A DNA stretch of 64,000 bases, from assembly GCA_944322095.1 (NCBI GenBank), contig CALUNU010000004.1, positions 62,001 to 126,000 on the forward strand. The letters run 5' to 3'. Numbering within the stretch: position 1 is the first letter of the stretch; every line of letters starts with the position of its first letter. Below, one piece after another: positions 1 to 8,741 of the stretch. This DNA is from an uncultured Alloprevotella sp. Its GTDB lineage: Bacteria; Bacteroidota; Bacteroidia; Bacteroidales; Bacteroidaceae. The position numbers and the translations under genes were made by a program. The notes beneath the pieces are model-generated. The model did no database searches. It saw only the letters and a program-made list of their open reading frames with translations, and had not been told where the DNA came from.

Positions 1-1
1 C

Positions 2-61
2 GCGGCCCGTGGCGCTGGCTTCTGGAAGATAGCCCGCGAGGGCGAGACGCACGAGGTGTGA
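2..61 (+). CDS. 3' end of an unidentified gene (partial)
   Basis: One frame is open from the window edge and ends at TGA (59-61), giving 19 residues that end in AREGETHEV. A strong terminator hairpin follows 46 bases later, as expected after a plus-strand gene. The fragment is too short to assign a family, and a non-coding stretch with chance openness cannot be excluded. Confidence 0.35.
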   Translation, partial: AARGAGFWKIAREGETHEV

Positions 62-107
62 CGCGGGCCGCCGCGCTCCCCGTGCGTTTTGCGTCCCTGT
101 AAACGCA

Positions 108-151
108 GCATCGGCTGCCCTGCTTGCGCGGGGCAGCCGATGCTTTCTTTT
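108..151. terminator. Bidirectional intrinsic terminator
   Basis: A 13-base-pair perfect stem (108-120 with 131-143) closes a 10-base loop and is followed by TTTCTTTT. It lies between the end of a plus-strand reading frame and the end of gpmI on the minus strand, so it can serve both. Confidence 0.8.
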
Positions 152-164
152 GGGGCGGGACTCG

Positions 165-1697
165 TTAGGAGATGAGGTTCCGGCCCGTCATGTCTTTGGG
201 CTGGGGCAGGCCCATGATGTGCAGGATGCTCGGCGCCACGTCGGCCAGGATGCCGTTCTCAACGCGGGCTTCCTTGTTTTCCGTCACGTAGATGAAAGGA
301 ACGGGGTTGAGCGAGTGGGCCGTGTTGGGCGTGCCGTCGGGGTTGATGGCGTTGTCGGCGTTGCCGTGGTCGGCGATGATGATGGTTTCGTAGCCCGTTT
401 CGCAGGCAGCCGTCACGACGTCTTTCACGCAGTTGTCGACGGCCGTCACGGCCTTCTCGATGGCTGCGTAAACGCCCGTATGTCCCACCATGTCGCCGTT
501 GGCAAAGTTGACGACGATGAAGTCGTATTTGTCTTCGCGGATGGCAGCTACGAGTTTGTCCTTTACTTCATAGGCGCTCATCTCAGGCTTCAGGTCGTAG
601 GTGGCCACTTTGGGCGAAGGCACGAGGATGCGGTCCTCACCCTCGAAGGGGGCCTCGCGGCCGCCGTTGAAGAAGAACGTCACGTGGGCATATTTCTCCG
701 TCTCAGCCGTGTGGAGCTGCTTTTTGCCCTGACGGCTCAGGTACTCGCCGAGCGTGTCTTCGACGTTTTCTTTGGGGAAAAGGATGTGAACGCCCTTGAA
801 GGAGGCGTCATACGGCGTCATGCAGTAGTATTGCAGGCCCGGGATGGTGTGCATTCCCTCCTCGGGCATGTCTTGCTGCGTGAGCACGACGGTGAGCTCC
901 TTGGCGCGGTCGTTGCGATAGTTGAAGAAGATGACGACGTCGCCCTCCTTGATGCGCCCGTCCACGTTGCTGTTGACGAGCGGTTCCATGAATTCGTCCG
1001 TGTTCTTGTGCTCTTCGCTGTCCGAGTCGTAGCAGCTCTGCACGCCTTCCACCATGTCGGTGCAGGCGCGTCCCTTACCTTCGACGAGCTGGTCGTAAGC
1101 CACTTTGACGCGTGCCCAGCGTTTGTCGCGGTCCATGGCGTAGAAACGGCCGATGATGCTGGCCACGTGGGCTCCCACCTTGTCGCAGTGGGCCGTCAGG
1201 TCGGCGATGAAGCCTTTACCGCTTTTCGGGTCGGTGTCGCGGCCGTCCATGAAGCAGTGGACGTATGTGCGGTCGGCGATGCCGTATTGCCCGGCGATTT
1301 CCACGAGCTTGAACAGGTGGTCGAGCGACGAGTGGACGCCGCCCGTGGAGGTGAGGCCCATCAGGTGCAGGCCTTTGCCGTTCTGCTTGGCATATTCGTA
1401 GGCCGAAACCACCTCGGGGTTTTTCAGTATGCTGCCGTCGGCGCAGGCGCGGTTGATTTTCACCAGGTCCTGGTAGACGATGCGGCCGGCCCCGATGTTG
1501 AGGTGGCCCACCTCGGAGTTGCCCATCTGCCCGTCGGGCAGGCCTACGTTTTCGCCGCAGGCCAGCAGTTGCGAGTGGGGATAGGTGGCGTTCAGGTGGT
1601 CGAGGAAAGGTGTCGGCGTGTTATAGATGACGTCGCCTTTCCCATGGTTGCCGATGCCCCATCCGTCGAGGATCATCAGAAGTGCTTTTTTTCCCAT
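165..1697 (-). CDS. gpmI: 2,3-bisphosphoglycerate-independent phosphoglycerate mutase
   Basis: Interconverts 3-phosphoglycerate and 2-phosphoglycerate in glycolysis and gluconeogenesis; cytoplasmic and Mn-dependent. The 510 residues match the usual length of the family. The alkaline-phosphatase-type metal site starts at D11 (LDGWG). The phosphorylated serine is S61 in [12 protein letters not shown]. The C-terminal metal motif DHGNAD is present, followed by [10 protein letters not shown]. The start is fixed by the near-terminal [14 protein letters not shown]. It is a single gene with its own promoter-like box upstream and a terminator downstream, and nothing in it looks damaged. Confidence 0.97.
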   Translation of the reverse strand: MGKKALLMILDGWGIGNHGKGDVIYNTPTPFLDHLNATYPHSQLLACGENVGLPDGQMGNSEVGHLNIGAGRIVYQDLVKINRACADGSILKNPEVVSAYEYAKQNGKGLHLMGLTSTGGVHSSLDHLFKLVEIAGQYGIADRTYVHCFMDGRDTDPKSGKGFIADLTAHCDKVGAHVASIIGRFYAMDRDKRWARVKVAYDQLVEGKGRACTDMVEGVQSCYDSDSEEHKNTDEFMEPLVNSNVDGRIKEGDVVIFFNYRNDRAKELTVVLTQQDMPEEGMHTIPGLQYYCMTPYDASFKGVHILFPKENVEDTLGEYLSRQGKKQLHTAETEKYAHVTFFFNGGREAPFEGEDRILVPSPKVATYDLKPEMSAYEVKDKLVAAIREDKYDFIVVNFANGDMVGHTGVYAAIEKAVTAVDNCVKDVVTAACETGYETIIIADHGNADNAINPDGTPNTAHSLNPVPFIYVTENKEARVENGILADVAPSILHIMGLPQPKDMTGRNLIS

Positions 1698-1728
1698 ATT
1701 CGTTTTGTTTTAAGTTTGGTTTCTGTGG

Positions 1729-1736
1729 CAAAGTTA
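1729..1736 (-). promoter_or_regulatory. Probable -7 box of the gpmI promoter
   Basis: On the minus strand the sequence TAACTTTG matches the Bacteroidetes -7 consensus TAnnTTTG and lies about 30 bases upstream of the gpmI start. No convincing -33 TTTG is visible, so the call rests on the -7 box and its position. Confidence 0.5.
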
Positions 1737-1835
1737 CGCATTTCCGCGGAAACGGCGGCGCGCGGCGGCTGCGCAGCTGTGGAGGGGGCTCACGCGGCTG
1801 CGGCGGGACGTTCCGCCGTGCCTCTGGCAGGGCAT

Positions 1836-1872
1836 AAAAAACGGGGCGCCCCGCCGTGATGCAGGACGCCCC
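1836..1872 (-). terminator. Probable terminator of the secreted-protein operon
   Basis: On the minus strand CGCCCC (1872-1867) pairs with GGGGCG (1848-1843) and is followed by a run of T. It lies 45 bases beyond the stop of the small peptide gene. The stem is short and alternative pairings exist. Confidence 0.5.
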
Positions 1873-1916
1873 TCCGAGATGTGAATTCTTGGCGGTACTC
1901 GGTGTGTTCGTTTGGT

Positions 1917-2090
1917 CTATTCCCAGCTGTGCTCGAACGGGTTTTTGCGTTCTGTCATGAACTCGCCGCCGTAGTCGCCCTCTTCGGGCGGCAGGATGGT
2001 GCCTTCGCCGGGCGCGGGCGAGGCGGCCAGCATGTGCGACGTTTCCAGGGCGATGCTCTTGCAGGCCGGGCTTTGATATTTCTTTTTCAT
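1917..2090 (-). CDS. Small 57-residue protein downstream of a secreted protein, MKKxYxxP family
   Basis: This frame encodes 57 residues starting MKKKYQSPACKSIALE and ending NPFEHSWE. Its ATG lies four bases after the stop of the 495-residue secreted protein, so translational coupling is likely. Together with the 60-residue gene at 62113 it shares the start MKKxYxxP, a central Met-x-x-(Ala)-Ser, and an acidic, tryptophan-containing end after Lys-Asn. From memory, short proteins of this design are frequent and unannotated in Prevotella-type genomes. There is no signal peptide or membrane segment; it carries one cysteine (C10). Function is unknown; a role linked to the exported neighbour is inference. 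Confidence 0.75.
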   Translation of the reverse strand: MKKKYQSPACKSIALETSHMLAASPAPGEGTILPPEEGDYGGEFMTERKNPFEHSWE

Positions 2091-2094
2091 GTTG

Positions 2095-3582
2095 TCAGGG
2101 GATGATGGTTTTCTTCTTGTTGATGATGTAGATGCCGGGGCGCAGGCCTTGGGTGGCTTCGCCGGCGGCCACGTTCTTTTTGACGAGGCGTCCGTCGATG
2201 GTGTGGACGTCCGTCGTGCCCGTGGCGGGGGCGGGCATGGCGCCGGTGCCCGTCGTGCCGTCGTGCACGAGGCGCAGGGCGGCCGTGGCTGCCGTGGCGG
2301 GCAGGTCGAAGGCTGCGCGGAAGCTCTTCAGCACGGCTTCTGCCCCGCCGCGCACGATGCGGTCGTCGGGCGTCACGCCGTAGAGGCCGGCGGCCGTGGT
2401 GGTGCCGTCGTAGTTGCCCGCGAAGCGTGCGCCGTCCTGCTGGCTCGCGGCCCCGCCTTCGGGCACGGGCTCGACGCTCACGCTGCCCAGCTGCGTCTCG
2501 CCTTCGGTCTTGTCGGCCGGGGCATGGAGCAGGCAGGGCTCGTGGGCCGTCACGCCGTCGTGGGCTGGGGCGAAGTGGAGCGCTCCGTCGCGCCAGGCGG
2601 TGAACGTTTCCACGCGGCTACCCTCGCCGAAGGCTGCTTCGACGGCTCCGGCCGTCAGGGCGAAGGGCAGGCAGAGCGTGTTCCACCCGGCCGAGAGGCG
2701 GCGTCCTTTTAATATCGTTTCGCCGGCGGTGAAGGCGCGGGGCGTGGCAAAGGGCAGGGCGTCGTCCATCACGAGGCGGGCGCACGTGGCCTGGCCCGTT
2801 TTGTGGCAGGCCACGACGTTGGGCGTGGCGACGGCTGCCAGGCGGGCGGCGTAGCGGCTCGTGTCGGCCACCATTTGCAGCACGTTCGCGTGGGGCAGCG
2901 CCAGGGGGACGGTGAGCGTGTCGGCCCCGGTCAGGTCTACGCTGCACAGGGCGTCGTTGCCGGCCATGTCGCGGCCCAGGCTCTCCACGACGAAGGAGGG
3001 CAGCAGGCCCGTCAGGCCCGAGAGGTCGGCGTGGCGCCCGGTTTTCAGCGGCGAGGTGCCCACGGTGCAGTAGGAGGCCGAGTTGGGCGGCTCGACGCCG
3101 TAGACGCCTGTCACGACGAAGAGCGCCCCGCGCACCAGGATGGGGTGGATGCCGGGCTGCAGGTCGGCCGACGTCGTGTAGTAGATTTTCAGCAGCTCTC
3201 CCTCGCGGCCCGTGATGTACGACTCCACGTCGTTCGGGCTGATGAGGATGCGGTACCAGCGCGATTCGAACTGCGTGTAGTCCACGCCGTGCTTGAACGT
3301 GATTTGTCCGCCGCGCGACGAGTGGGGGAAGCGTTCGGTCGAGAGTTCGAAGGGGCTGAAGCCGCCCTCGTCGTCGAGTTCCATGCCTTCGGGCAGGTAC
3401 AGGTCGAACTGCACGCCCCAGTAATCCTGTGTGTCGTCCAGCCGCACGACGAAGTAGCGTCCGTCCTCGGTGGTCGAGCCGGGTACGGCTTCGAACGGTT
3501 CCACTTGCAGGATGTCCTCGGCCCGGGCCGAGGAGATGGCGGCCAGCAGCGCGAGGCACCATGTGGTGAGTTTTCTTTTCAT
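2095..3582 (-). CDS. Secreted cohesin-like protein with T9SS-type C-terminal tail
   Basis: A 495-residue exported protein of unknown function. A signal peptide spans residues 1-21 (MKRKLTTWCLALLAAISSARA). Residues about 25-160 read like a cohesin-type beta sandwich (WGVQFDLYLPEGMELDD..., then LLKIYYTTSADLQPGIHPI), but this is recognised by pattern only. The last 40 residues (DGRLVKKN... LRPGIYIINKKK) have the form of a type IX secretion sorting domain, so surface delivery is likely. It is third in a minus-strand operon with a dockerin-bearing protein 95 bases upstream and a small peptide gene 4 bases downstream. The neighbouring dockerin makes non-covalent assembly of the products plausible but unproven. 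Confidence 0.7.
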   Translation of the reverse strand: MKRKLTTWCLALLAAISSARAEDILQVEPFEAVPGSTTEDGRYFVVRLDDTQDYWGVQFDLYLPEGMELDDEGGFSPFELSTERFPHSSRGGQITFKHGVDYTQFESRWYRILISPNDVESYITGREGELLKIYYTTSADLQPGIHPILVRGALFVVTGVYGVEPPNSASYCTVGTSPLKTGRHADLSGLTGLLPSFVVESLGRDMAGNDALCSVDLTGADTLTVPLALPHANVLQMVADTSRYAARLAAVATPNVVACHKTGQATCARLVMDDALPFATPRAFTAGETILKGRRLSAGWNTLCLPFALTAGAVEAAFGEGSRVETFTAWRDGALHFAPAHDGVTAHEPCLLHAPADKTEGETQLGSVSVEPVPEGGAASQQDGARFAGNYDGTTTAAGLYGVTPDDRIVRGGAEAVLKSFRAAFDLPATAATAALRLVHDGTTGTGAMPAPATGTTDVHTIDGRLVKKNVAAGEATQGLRPGIYIINKKKTIIP

Positions 3583-3677
3583 CTTGGTTTTGATTGCTTA
3601 AAGATACGTCTTAATGATGAAAAAGGGGAGAAGGCCCCGGGTCTTTGTGCGCGGGCCCTTCTCTTTCCTTCGTTTTT

Positions 3678-5141
3678 TTATTCTTCTTGCTCGTTGATGA
3701 TGTCGGCCACGCCGCGGCAGTCGCGCAGGTCGAACGTGCCGTCTCGGTTCACGTCGCTCACCTCCTCGATGAAGGCGTCGGGCGTTTTTCCCAGCACATA
3801 CGTCACGAGGTTCATCTTGTCCGTCAGGTTCACCCGCCCGTCGCCGTTCGTGTCGCCGCGCTGGTAGACGTAGAGCCGCCCGTTGCGCGTCGAGGCCGTC
3901 AGGTGGTCGCCGTCGGGCTCGCTTACGGATACCTGATTGATTTTTACAGGAAAAGACTGGCCTGTCTCCATGCTTTCGGGCACGGGCACGTCGAAAACGA
4001 GCAGTTGCGTGTTGCCCGCCGGCAGGCGTCCGCCTGTCAGCGTAAATACATACGACGTATCGCTTATGGCCGTACATGAAAGCTTATAACCCTCGGCCTT
4101 GGCCGAAAGGCGCACGCTTTCCAGCCTGGGCGTCAGGCCGGGTGGAAACGTCAGTTGAAACGTCATGTCGCACAAGTCGTCCAGCGTCGTCAGGTAGACG
4201 GGATAGAGCGACGTCTCGCCGGGGACGCCGATGACTGACATCAGGTAGAAGGCGTATTGCTTCGTCGCGGGCATCGACGGTTCGTCCGGGGCTGCCGGGT
4301 TGAAGCGGAACTCGGCCCGCAGCGTCACGTCCTCGCTGCCCATCGTGTAGGAAAACGAGGGCAGCTCCGTGTAGGGCTCGCCGTCCTTGAGCCAGCGCAC
4401 AAACTCGTACCCCTCGTTGGCTCGGGCTGTCACGGTGGTCGAGCTGCCCTCGCGCAGCCGCATGTTCCCTGCGCTGGCAGTGCCGCCGTCGGAGGCTTCG
4501 AGCACGATGTCGTGGCTCAGCACGGGCTCCGACGGTTCGGCCGGTGCCTGCGGATCGAAGCGGAAACGGGGCGTGAGCGTCACGTTGGCCGCCGCCGTCA
4601 CGTAGGTGAACGTGCGCTCGGCCGACAGGCAGCTGCCCCCGGTGTCAAACCATCCTTCGAACACAAAGCCCGTCGACGGGCTGGCCGAGAGGCTCACGCG
4701 GCTGCCGGCGCGGTAGCGTCCGCCGCCCGACGCCGTGCCGCCCGTGGCGGGGGCAAGCGTCAAGGTGAAGTATTGCACGAGCGCGGGGTCCGACGGTTCG
4801 GCCGGCCCCTCGGGCGCATAGACGTAGCGGGCCACGAGCGTGTCGGCGCGCCGCGCTTTCACGAAGGTATAGGCCGGCTGGGTCGAAAGGGTGGTGCTCC
4901 GCGTGTCGGTCCAGGCCTCAAAGCGGAAGCCCGTGGCCGAGCTCGCCGACACGCGCACCTCGCTGCCGGGCACGTAGCGCCCGGCGCCCGCCACGCTCCC
5001 GCTGCCCGCCGGCGAGACGAGCAGCACCAGCGGCTGCGGCGGCTCGCCCGGCTCGGCGGGGCTCTCGGGGTTGAAGTCCTGCGCGGCTGCCGTGCCGCAG
5101 AGCAGCGCGAGGAGCAGCGTCAGATATCTTATCCTTGTCAT
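3678..5141 (-). CDS. Secreted repeat protein with C-terminal dockerin
   Basis: A 487-residue exported protein. Signal peptide 1-20 ends ...CGTAAAQ. Three repeats of about 85 residues follow (starting near residues 35, 120 and 205), each with a GxxSGxGRYxxGSxVxxSA core and a GFxFEGW-type turn, as in Listeria-Bacteroides / InlB-B-type repeats, joined by PAEPSEP linkers. Residues about 290-420 form a cohesin-like segment (DMTFQLTFPPGLTP). The C-terminus (about 428-483) carries two calcium-loop dockerin repeats: GDTNGDGRVNLTDKMNLV and SDVNRDGTFDLRDC. It lies 18 bases downstream of the leucine-rich protein in one operon. The likely role is a surface scaffold or adhesin component; no enzyme motif is visible. 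Confidence 0.75.
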   Translation of the reverse strand: MTRIRYLTLLLALLCGTAAAQDFNPESPAEPGEPPQPLVLLVSPAGSGSVAGAGRYVPGSEVRVSASSATGFRFEAWTDTRSTTLSTQPAYTFVKARRADTLVARYVYAPEGPAEPSDPALVQYFTLTLAPATGGTASGGGRYRAGSRVSLSASPSTGFVFEGWFDTGGSCLSAERTFTYVTAAANVTLTPRFRFDPQAPAEPSEPVLSHDIVLEASDGGTASAGNMRLREGSSTTVTARANEGYEFVRWLKDGEPYTELPSFSYTMGSEDVTLRAEFRFNPAAPDEPSMPATKQYAFYLMSVIGVPGETSLYPVYLTTLDDLCDMTFQLTFPPGLTPRLESVRLSAKAEGYKLSCTAISDTSYVFTLTGGRLPAGNTQLLVFDVPVPESMETGQSFPVKINQVSVSEPDGDHLTASTRNGRLYVYQRGDTNGDGRVNLTDKMNLVTYVLGKTPDAFIEEVSDVNRDGTFDLRDCRGVADIINEQEE

Positions 5142-5159
5142 GGTCGTAGCGTTGTTTTT

Positions 5160-8081
5160 TTATTGGTTAACGGTCACTTTCACGTTGCCCTGCGGCGTGT
5201 GTACCACGTAGATGCCGGCCGGCAGGCTCACGGTGCGGTATCCCTGCACGTCGTAGGTGCCGAGCGTGCGTCCGTCGGCGCCGTAGACGGTGGCCGTGCC
5301 TTGGCCCTCGATGGCTATGCCGCCCTGCGTGGCCGTCACGCCGAGTGGCTCTGTCGCCGTGGCGCTGCCGATGCCCGTCGTGGCGTCGGCCCCGACGGCC
5401 AGTACGAAGCGCGCCTCGTCCGTGCCCGCCTCGGCCGTAAAGTGGTAGTCGGCCGCGGCGAGGTCGGCCGTCGTGCCCGTCTTCAGGTCGGTGAGCCATG
5501 CGCGGCAGCCCCCGTGGCGCGTCAGGCGCAGCGTGTAGCTGCCGTCGCTGCCCGCGCGGAAGCCCAGGCGCACCGTGCCGTCGCCCTCGGGGCGCTCGTT
5601 GATGGCATAGCGCGTGCCGTCGGCGCCCAGCGAGTAGAGCTGCGGCACGTCGGCGGCGTCGCTCATAAACTTGGCGGCGTCGCACGCCGGCTCATACGCC
5701 TCCTCGGCAGCGTCGTTCAGCACCACGCGTGTGCGGTCGGCCATGTCGCCGCTCGCGATGCTCAGGTCCAGCAGGCAGCGCGTGGCGCCATCGTGGCCCG
5801 GGCCCATCTGGTTGGTGGCCGTCTGGCTCTCGATTTCGGCTGTGAGCTGGCGGCCTTCGAGCGGGAAGCTGATGCTTTCCACCTCGTCGGGACACTGCAC
5901 GAAGAAGGCCTGACCGGGTTGCAGCGCCACGTCGTCGTCGATGATCGAGTAGGCCTCGTACGTGCGGCTGCCGGTGTTCCACAGCGTGATGGGCGCCGTG
6001 AAGTTGAGGCGGTGTATGTTATAATAGGTCTGATAGGGGTTGCCCACGAGGTTCCACCCGCGGTCGGCGGCCACGTCCGAGGGGTTGGCCGCCAGGGCCT
6101 TGGCAAACTCCTTGTTGGCTGCGACATATTGCTTCGCGGCGTCGTCCAGCGCGTGGAAGCTATACCATCCGTCCTGCGAGGCCTGGAAGATGAAGCCCGT
6201 GCCGGCCGCCACCGTCTCGTCCTCCTCGACGTCCGTCCAGCTCTGCCCCGTGCCGCTCGTGGCGCGGGCTCCGCCGTCGTAGCGGCGCAGGGCATACTGT
6301 GCGCCCTCGGGCACGGCGATGTCGGCCGGGCGGAAGTTGAACGGCAGACTGATGAAGTACCAGCGGTTTCTTGTCACGTAGTAGCCTGCGTCGAGCGCGC
6401 CTTCGATGGATATGGAGTCGCAGTTGCTCCACAGCTGGGCCGTCTGCGCCACGTCGTTGCCGTTCGTCTCGTAGTAGACGTCGCCGAGCGCCATCTTCCG
6501 TGTGCCGTTCACTTTGAGCGAGCCCTGCCCCACGATGTTCACGTCGGGGCATCCCTCGAAGCGGTCGCGTGCGCCCAGCACGAGCGGCTGCGAGATGGTC
6601 CATTCGCCCACCTCCGTCGTGCTGAAGCCCTCGATGCGCGGACAATTGTACCAGTAGCTGTCCAGCTTATAGGCATTGACGGCGAACTCCGGGACGCGGA
6701 GGGTGATTTGTTCGAGGGGAATATCAAAACGTCCTTGTACAACGGTCGGTGATTGGAGAACAAGGGTTTTCAGATTGGGGCAATTCCCAAGATCGATGTC
6801 GTTTTTACTGATGGCAGGAGGATATTCTACATACGTTAAGGAATCGCAGTATCGAAACGCCCCTTTGTCAATTGTCGTAACCTTGGAATTTCCCAAACGC
6901 ACTTCTTTTATACCAGAATCGTAGAAAGCACCGTCTCCAATCGACTTCAAACTTTCGGGAAATGCAGGAGAATAATTTTTACATCTAGAAAAAGCAGTTG
7001 CTCCTATTGTTTCCAAGCCTTCGGGCAGGGGGCATTCTGTCAAAGACTGGCAGTCAGAAAACATATTATAAGGAATAATCTTCAGCGGTTGTGGAAGTCT
7101 TACTTTTTTCAACTTTACACACGAACTGAATATGTATTCTCCTAAGTTTAGAGCTTGGTCGGGAAGCAGGACTTCTGAGAGCAAAGAGTTACAGAAAGCG
7201 TAGCCATCAATACTTTCCAGCGTACTCGGGAAATTGATTTCCTCAAGGCGTGAATTACGGAAAGTATAGCCTCCGATTTTCTTCAGCCCTTCGGGCAGGA
7301 CGACGCGGTGGAGGAACGGGTGACTGCGGTTCTCAAAAGCATTGGCGGGCACTTCCGTGGTTTGCGCCTCGCTGAGATCGAGCACGCAGAGGTTGGTCAT
7401 CATTTTGATGTAACCCCAGTCGGCGTCGTTCATCGTTCCTTTTACCTTCAGGTCGCGCGCCTCTCGCAGATGGTCCACGTGATAGAGCACTTCCGTACCG
7501 AGGCTGCCCGGTTCGAGCAGGCTTACTTCAATGCGGGGCGAAAGGACGGCGCCAATTTCTGAGATATAGATGTAATCGTCTTTTGCTGATGTAAATTCCC
7601 AGCGGATTGTATGGTCGCCCTGCGTCATTTCTTCATAGAGCGTTGGGCCATTTCCACATGCCATCAAGGGTAACTTACGCACTACCACATTGTCGATGTA
7701 AACTGTACATAATCCTTTTTGATCTCCCGCGCTACGGATCTTATAGGCGAGCGTGGCGGGCCGCTCGGCCGTAAGGGTTGCCGTCAACACGCCTTTTTCT
7801 TTATATTGAAGGCATAGTTCGTCATCATTTTGGTAGAAGCTGTTGAGAGAGTCTTGCGTTAAAACGAATGGTATCTCCGACCACGATTGGAAAGGATAGT
7901 CGATTGTCAAATCTTCCTCGGCCGTTGCTTCCGCGGTGCGGGAGGCGTCGATGTAGGTTTCCCCGCCGTCGTCGGGATGGTTCGCTTGGGGATACGCTGA
8001 GGCGGCCATGCCGGCCGTGAGGAGTGTGGTGCAAAGGAGGCTTGCCGCGAGCAGGGCGAAGCCGCGTTGGATGTGTTTCAT
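5160..8081 (-). CDS. BspA-like leucine-rich-repeat surface protein
   Basis: A 973-residue exported protein. The signal peptide is residues 1-28. Residues about 225-450 hold BspA/LRR_5-type repeats, with units such as LPEGLKKIGGYTFRNS, FPSTLESIDGYAFCNS and LPEGLETIGATAFSRC. The C-terminal half is beta-rich, and the tail (VYGADGRTLGTYD...VSLPAGIYVVH) looks like a type IX sorting domain. BspA-type proteins usually bind host or bacterial surfaces, which is family knowledge. It is first in the operon leading to the dockerin protein, the cohesin-like protein and the small peptide, and follows a long structured leader. DNA for the repeat region (about 6720-7300 and 7560-7900) is clearly more AT-rich than its flanks, which suggests domain exchange. 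Confidence 0.8.
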   Translation of the reverse strand: MKHIQRGFALLAASLLCTTLLTAGMAASAYPQANHPDDGGETYIDASRTAEATAEEDLTIDYPFQSWSEIPFVLTQDSLNSFYQNDDELCLQYKEKGVLTATLTAERPATLAYKIRSAGDQKGLCTVYIDNVVVRKLPLMACGNGPTLYEEMTQGDHTIRWEFTSAKDDYIYISEIGAVLSPRIEVSLLEPGSLGTEVLYHVDHLREARDLKVKGTMNDADWGYIKMMTNLCVLDLSEAQTTEVPANAFENRSHPFLHRVVLPEGLKKIGGYTFRNSRLEEINFPSTLESIDGYAFCNSLLSEVLLPDQALNLGEYIFSSCVKLKKVRLPQPLKIIPYNMFSDCQSLTECPLPEGLETIGATAFSRCKNYSPAFPESLKSIGDGAFYDSGIKEVRLGNSKVTTIDKGAFRYCDSLTYVEYPPAISKNDIDLGNCPNLKTLVLQSPTVVQGRFDIPLEQITLRVPEFAVNAYKLDSYWYNCPRIEGFSTTEVGEWTISQPLVLGARDRFEGCPDVNIVGQGSLKVNGTRKMALGDVYYETNGNDVAQTAQLWSNCDSISIEGALDAGYYVTRNRWYFISLPFNFRPADIAVPEGAQYALRRYDGGARATSGTGQSWTDVEEDETVAAGTGFIFQASQDGWYSFHALDDAAKQYVAANKEFAKALAANPSDVAADRGWNLVGNPYQTYYNIHRLNFTAPITLWNTGSRTYEAYSIIDDDVALQPGQAFFVQCPDEVESISFPLEGRQLTAEIESQTATNQMGPGHDGATRCLLDLSIASGDMADRTRVVLNDAAEEAYEPACDAAKFMSDAADVPQLYSLGADGTRYAINERPEGDGTVRLGFRAGSDGSYTLRLTRHGGCRAWLTDLKTGTTADLAAADYHFTAEAGTDEARFVLAVGADATTGIGSATATEPLGVTATQGGIAIEGQGTATVYGADGRTLGTYDVQGYRTVSLPAGIYVVHTPQGNVKVTVNQ

Positions 8082-8106
8082 TTTGGGTACAGATGTGATG
8101 AATAAA

Positions 8107-8315
8107 TTACTTGGCTTTTGAGTGAGTGCATCCCCCTTTCGGGCTGATGCATAAGGAAAGGGCGTGGCTGCTCCGTCGTCTGCTTATTTCTCACTCAGGT
8201 ACCGCCAAGTAACCTTCACACCAAATAAGCCAAAGCAGTCCACGCCCCTATGGCGCGAACTCGGTTCTGCTTATTCCCGGTGTTGAAATTGGCGGTTTCG
8301 AGCGAGGAGAATAAG
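8107..8315 (-). ncRNA. Structured leader or small RNA with competing inverted repeats
   Basis: This non-coding stretch upstream of the leucine-rich gene holds nested complementarity. Hairpin A pairs 8160-8172 with 8234-8247 and 8182-8189 with 8223-8230. A related inverted copy, B, lies at 8269-8315, and its own ends can pair (CTTATTC/GAATAAG). The loop of A (8190-8197 and 8204-8212) is complementary to 8119-8126 and 8107-8115, just upstream of the start codon, so A and this pairing exclude each other. A promoter at 8561-8590 would include the region in a leader of about 470 bases. A riboregulator or a stand-alone RNA are both possible; the strand is inferred. Confidence 0.5.
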
Positions 8316-8560
8316 TGAGCACAAGCTCTCTATGTCGTTTTCGTCAGTTGTGCAGTTGTCGTGCAGCCATCCTTCCGTTTGGCGGGGCGTGCCTGGGGCG
8401 CTGCCGCTGCCTGTCGGGGTGGGTTGGGTCTGTCTGTTTCTTCTGTCGGGGGTTAAGGGTTAGGCGAAGTCCCCGTGTTTTCTGTCTCTCGTTTCCGTTC
8501 CGCTTCCGCGCGGGGGACTTCATAAGGCGCGGCCGGGACGGTTTTCTGAACTTTACGTGG

Positions 8561-8591
8561 CAAATTTATCGATTATTTCCCTTATGCGCAA
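8561..8591 (-). promoter_or_regulatory. Promoter upstream of the secreted-protein operon
   Basis: On the minus strand TTG is followed after 20 bases by TAAATTTG (8568-8561), a good match to the Bacteroidetes consensus. The nearest gene start downstream is at 8081, which implies a leader of about 470 bases carrying the structured region. Confidence 0.6.
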
Positions 8592-8680
8592 GCCATGGCC
8601 GCGTTTTAAGGCTTCGGGGCCGCGCGGCGCACCATAAACATATACGCGCGCACGCGCGAGGGCTGGGGTATTGTCTGCAT

Positions 8681-8735
8681 TGAGACGCGATGAGCCGCCT
8701 CTCTGCGTGGCGGACTTCCCCTGCGGGCGGGGCTG
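8681..8735. repeat. Copy of the GAGACGCGAT palindromic repeat
   Basis: GAGACGCGATGAGCCGCCTC followed by a CTGCGTGGCGG flank is a decayed copy of the palindrome with arms GAGACGCGAT / ATCGCGTCTC seen elsewhere in the window. The flank extends to CCCCTGCGGGCGGGGCTG and matches that at 54721-54750. Confidence 0.7.
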
Positions 8736-8741
8736 TGCGTC

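Noticed and set aside
4257..6752. An 831-codon open frame on the plus strand
   Set aside because: It lies wholly opposite two secreted-protein genes with signal peptides and domains. Its product is rich in Arg, Ala, Gly and His without any motif, as expected for the antisense frame of GC-rich DNA.
8315..8683. A 122-codon plus-strand frame in the leader region
   Set aside because: It has no family pattern, is cysteine- and arginine-rich, and covers both the promoter and the structured leader of the opposite strand.
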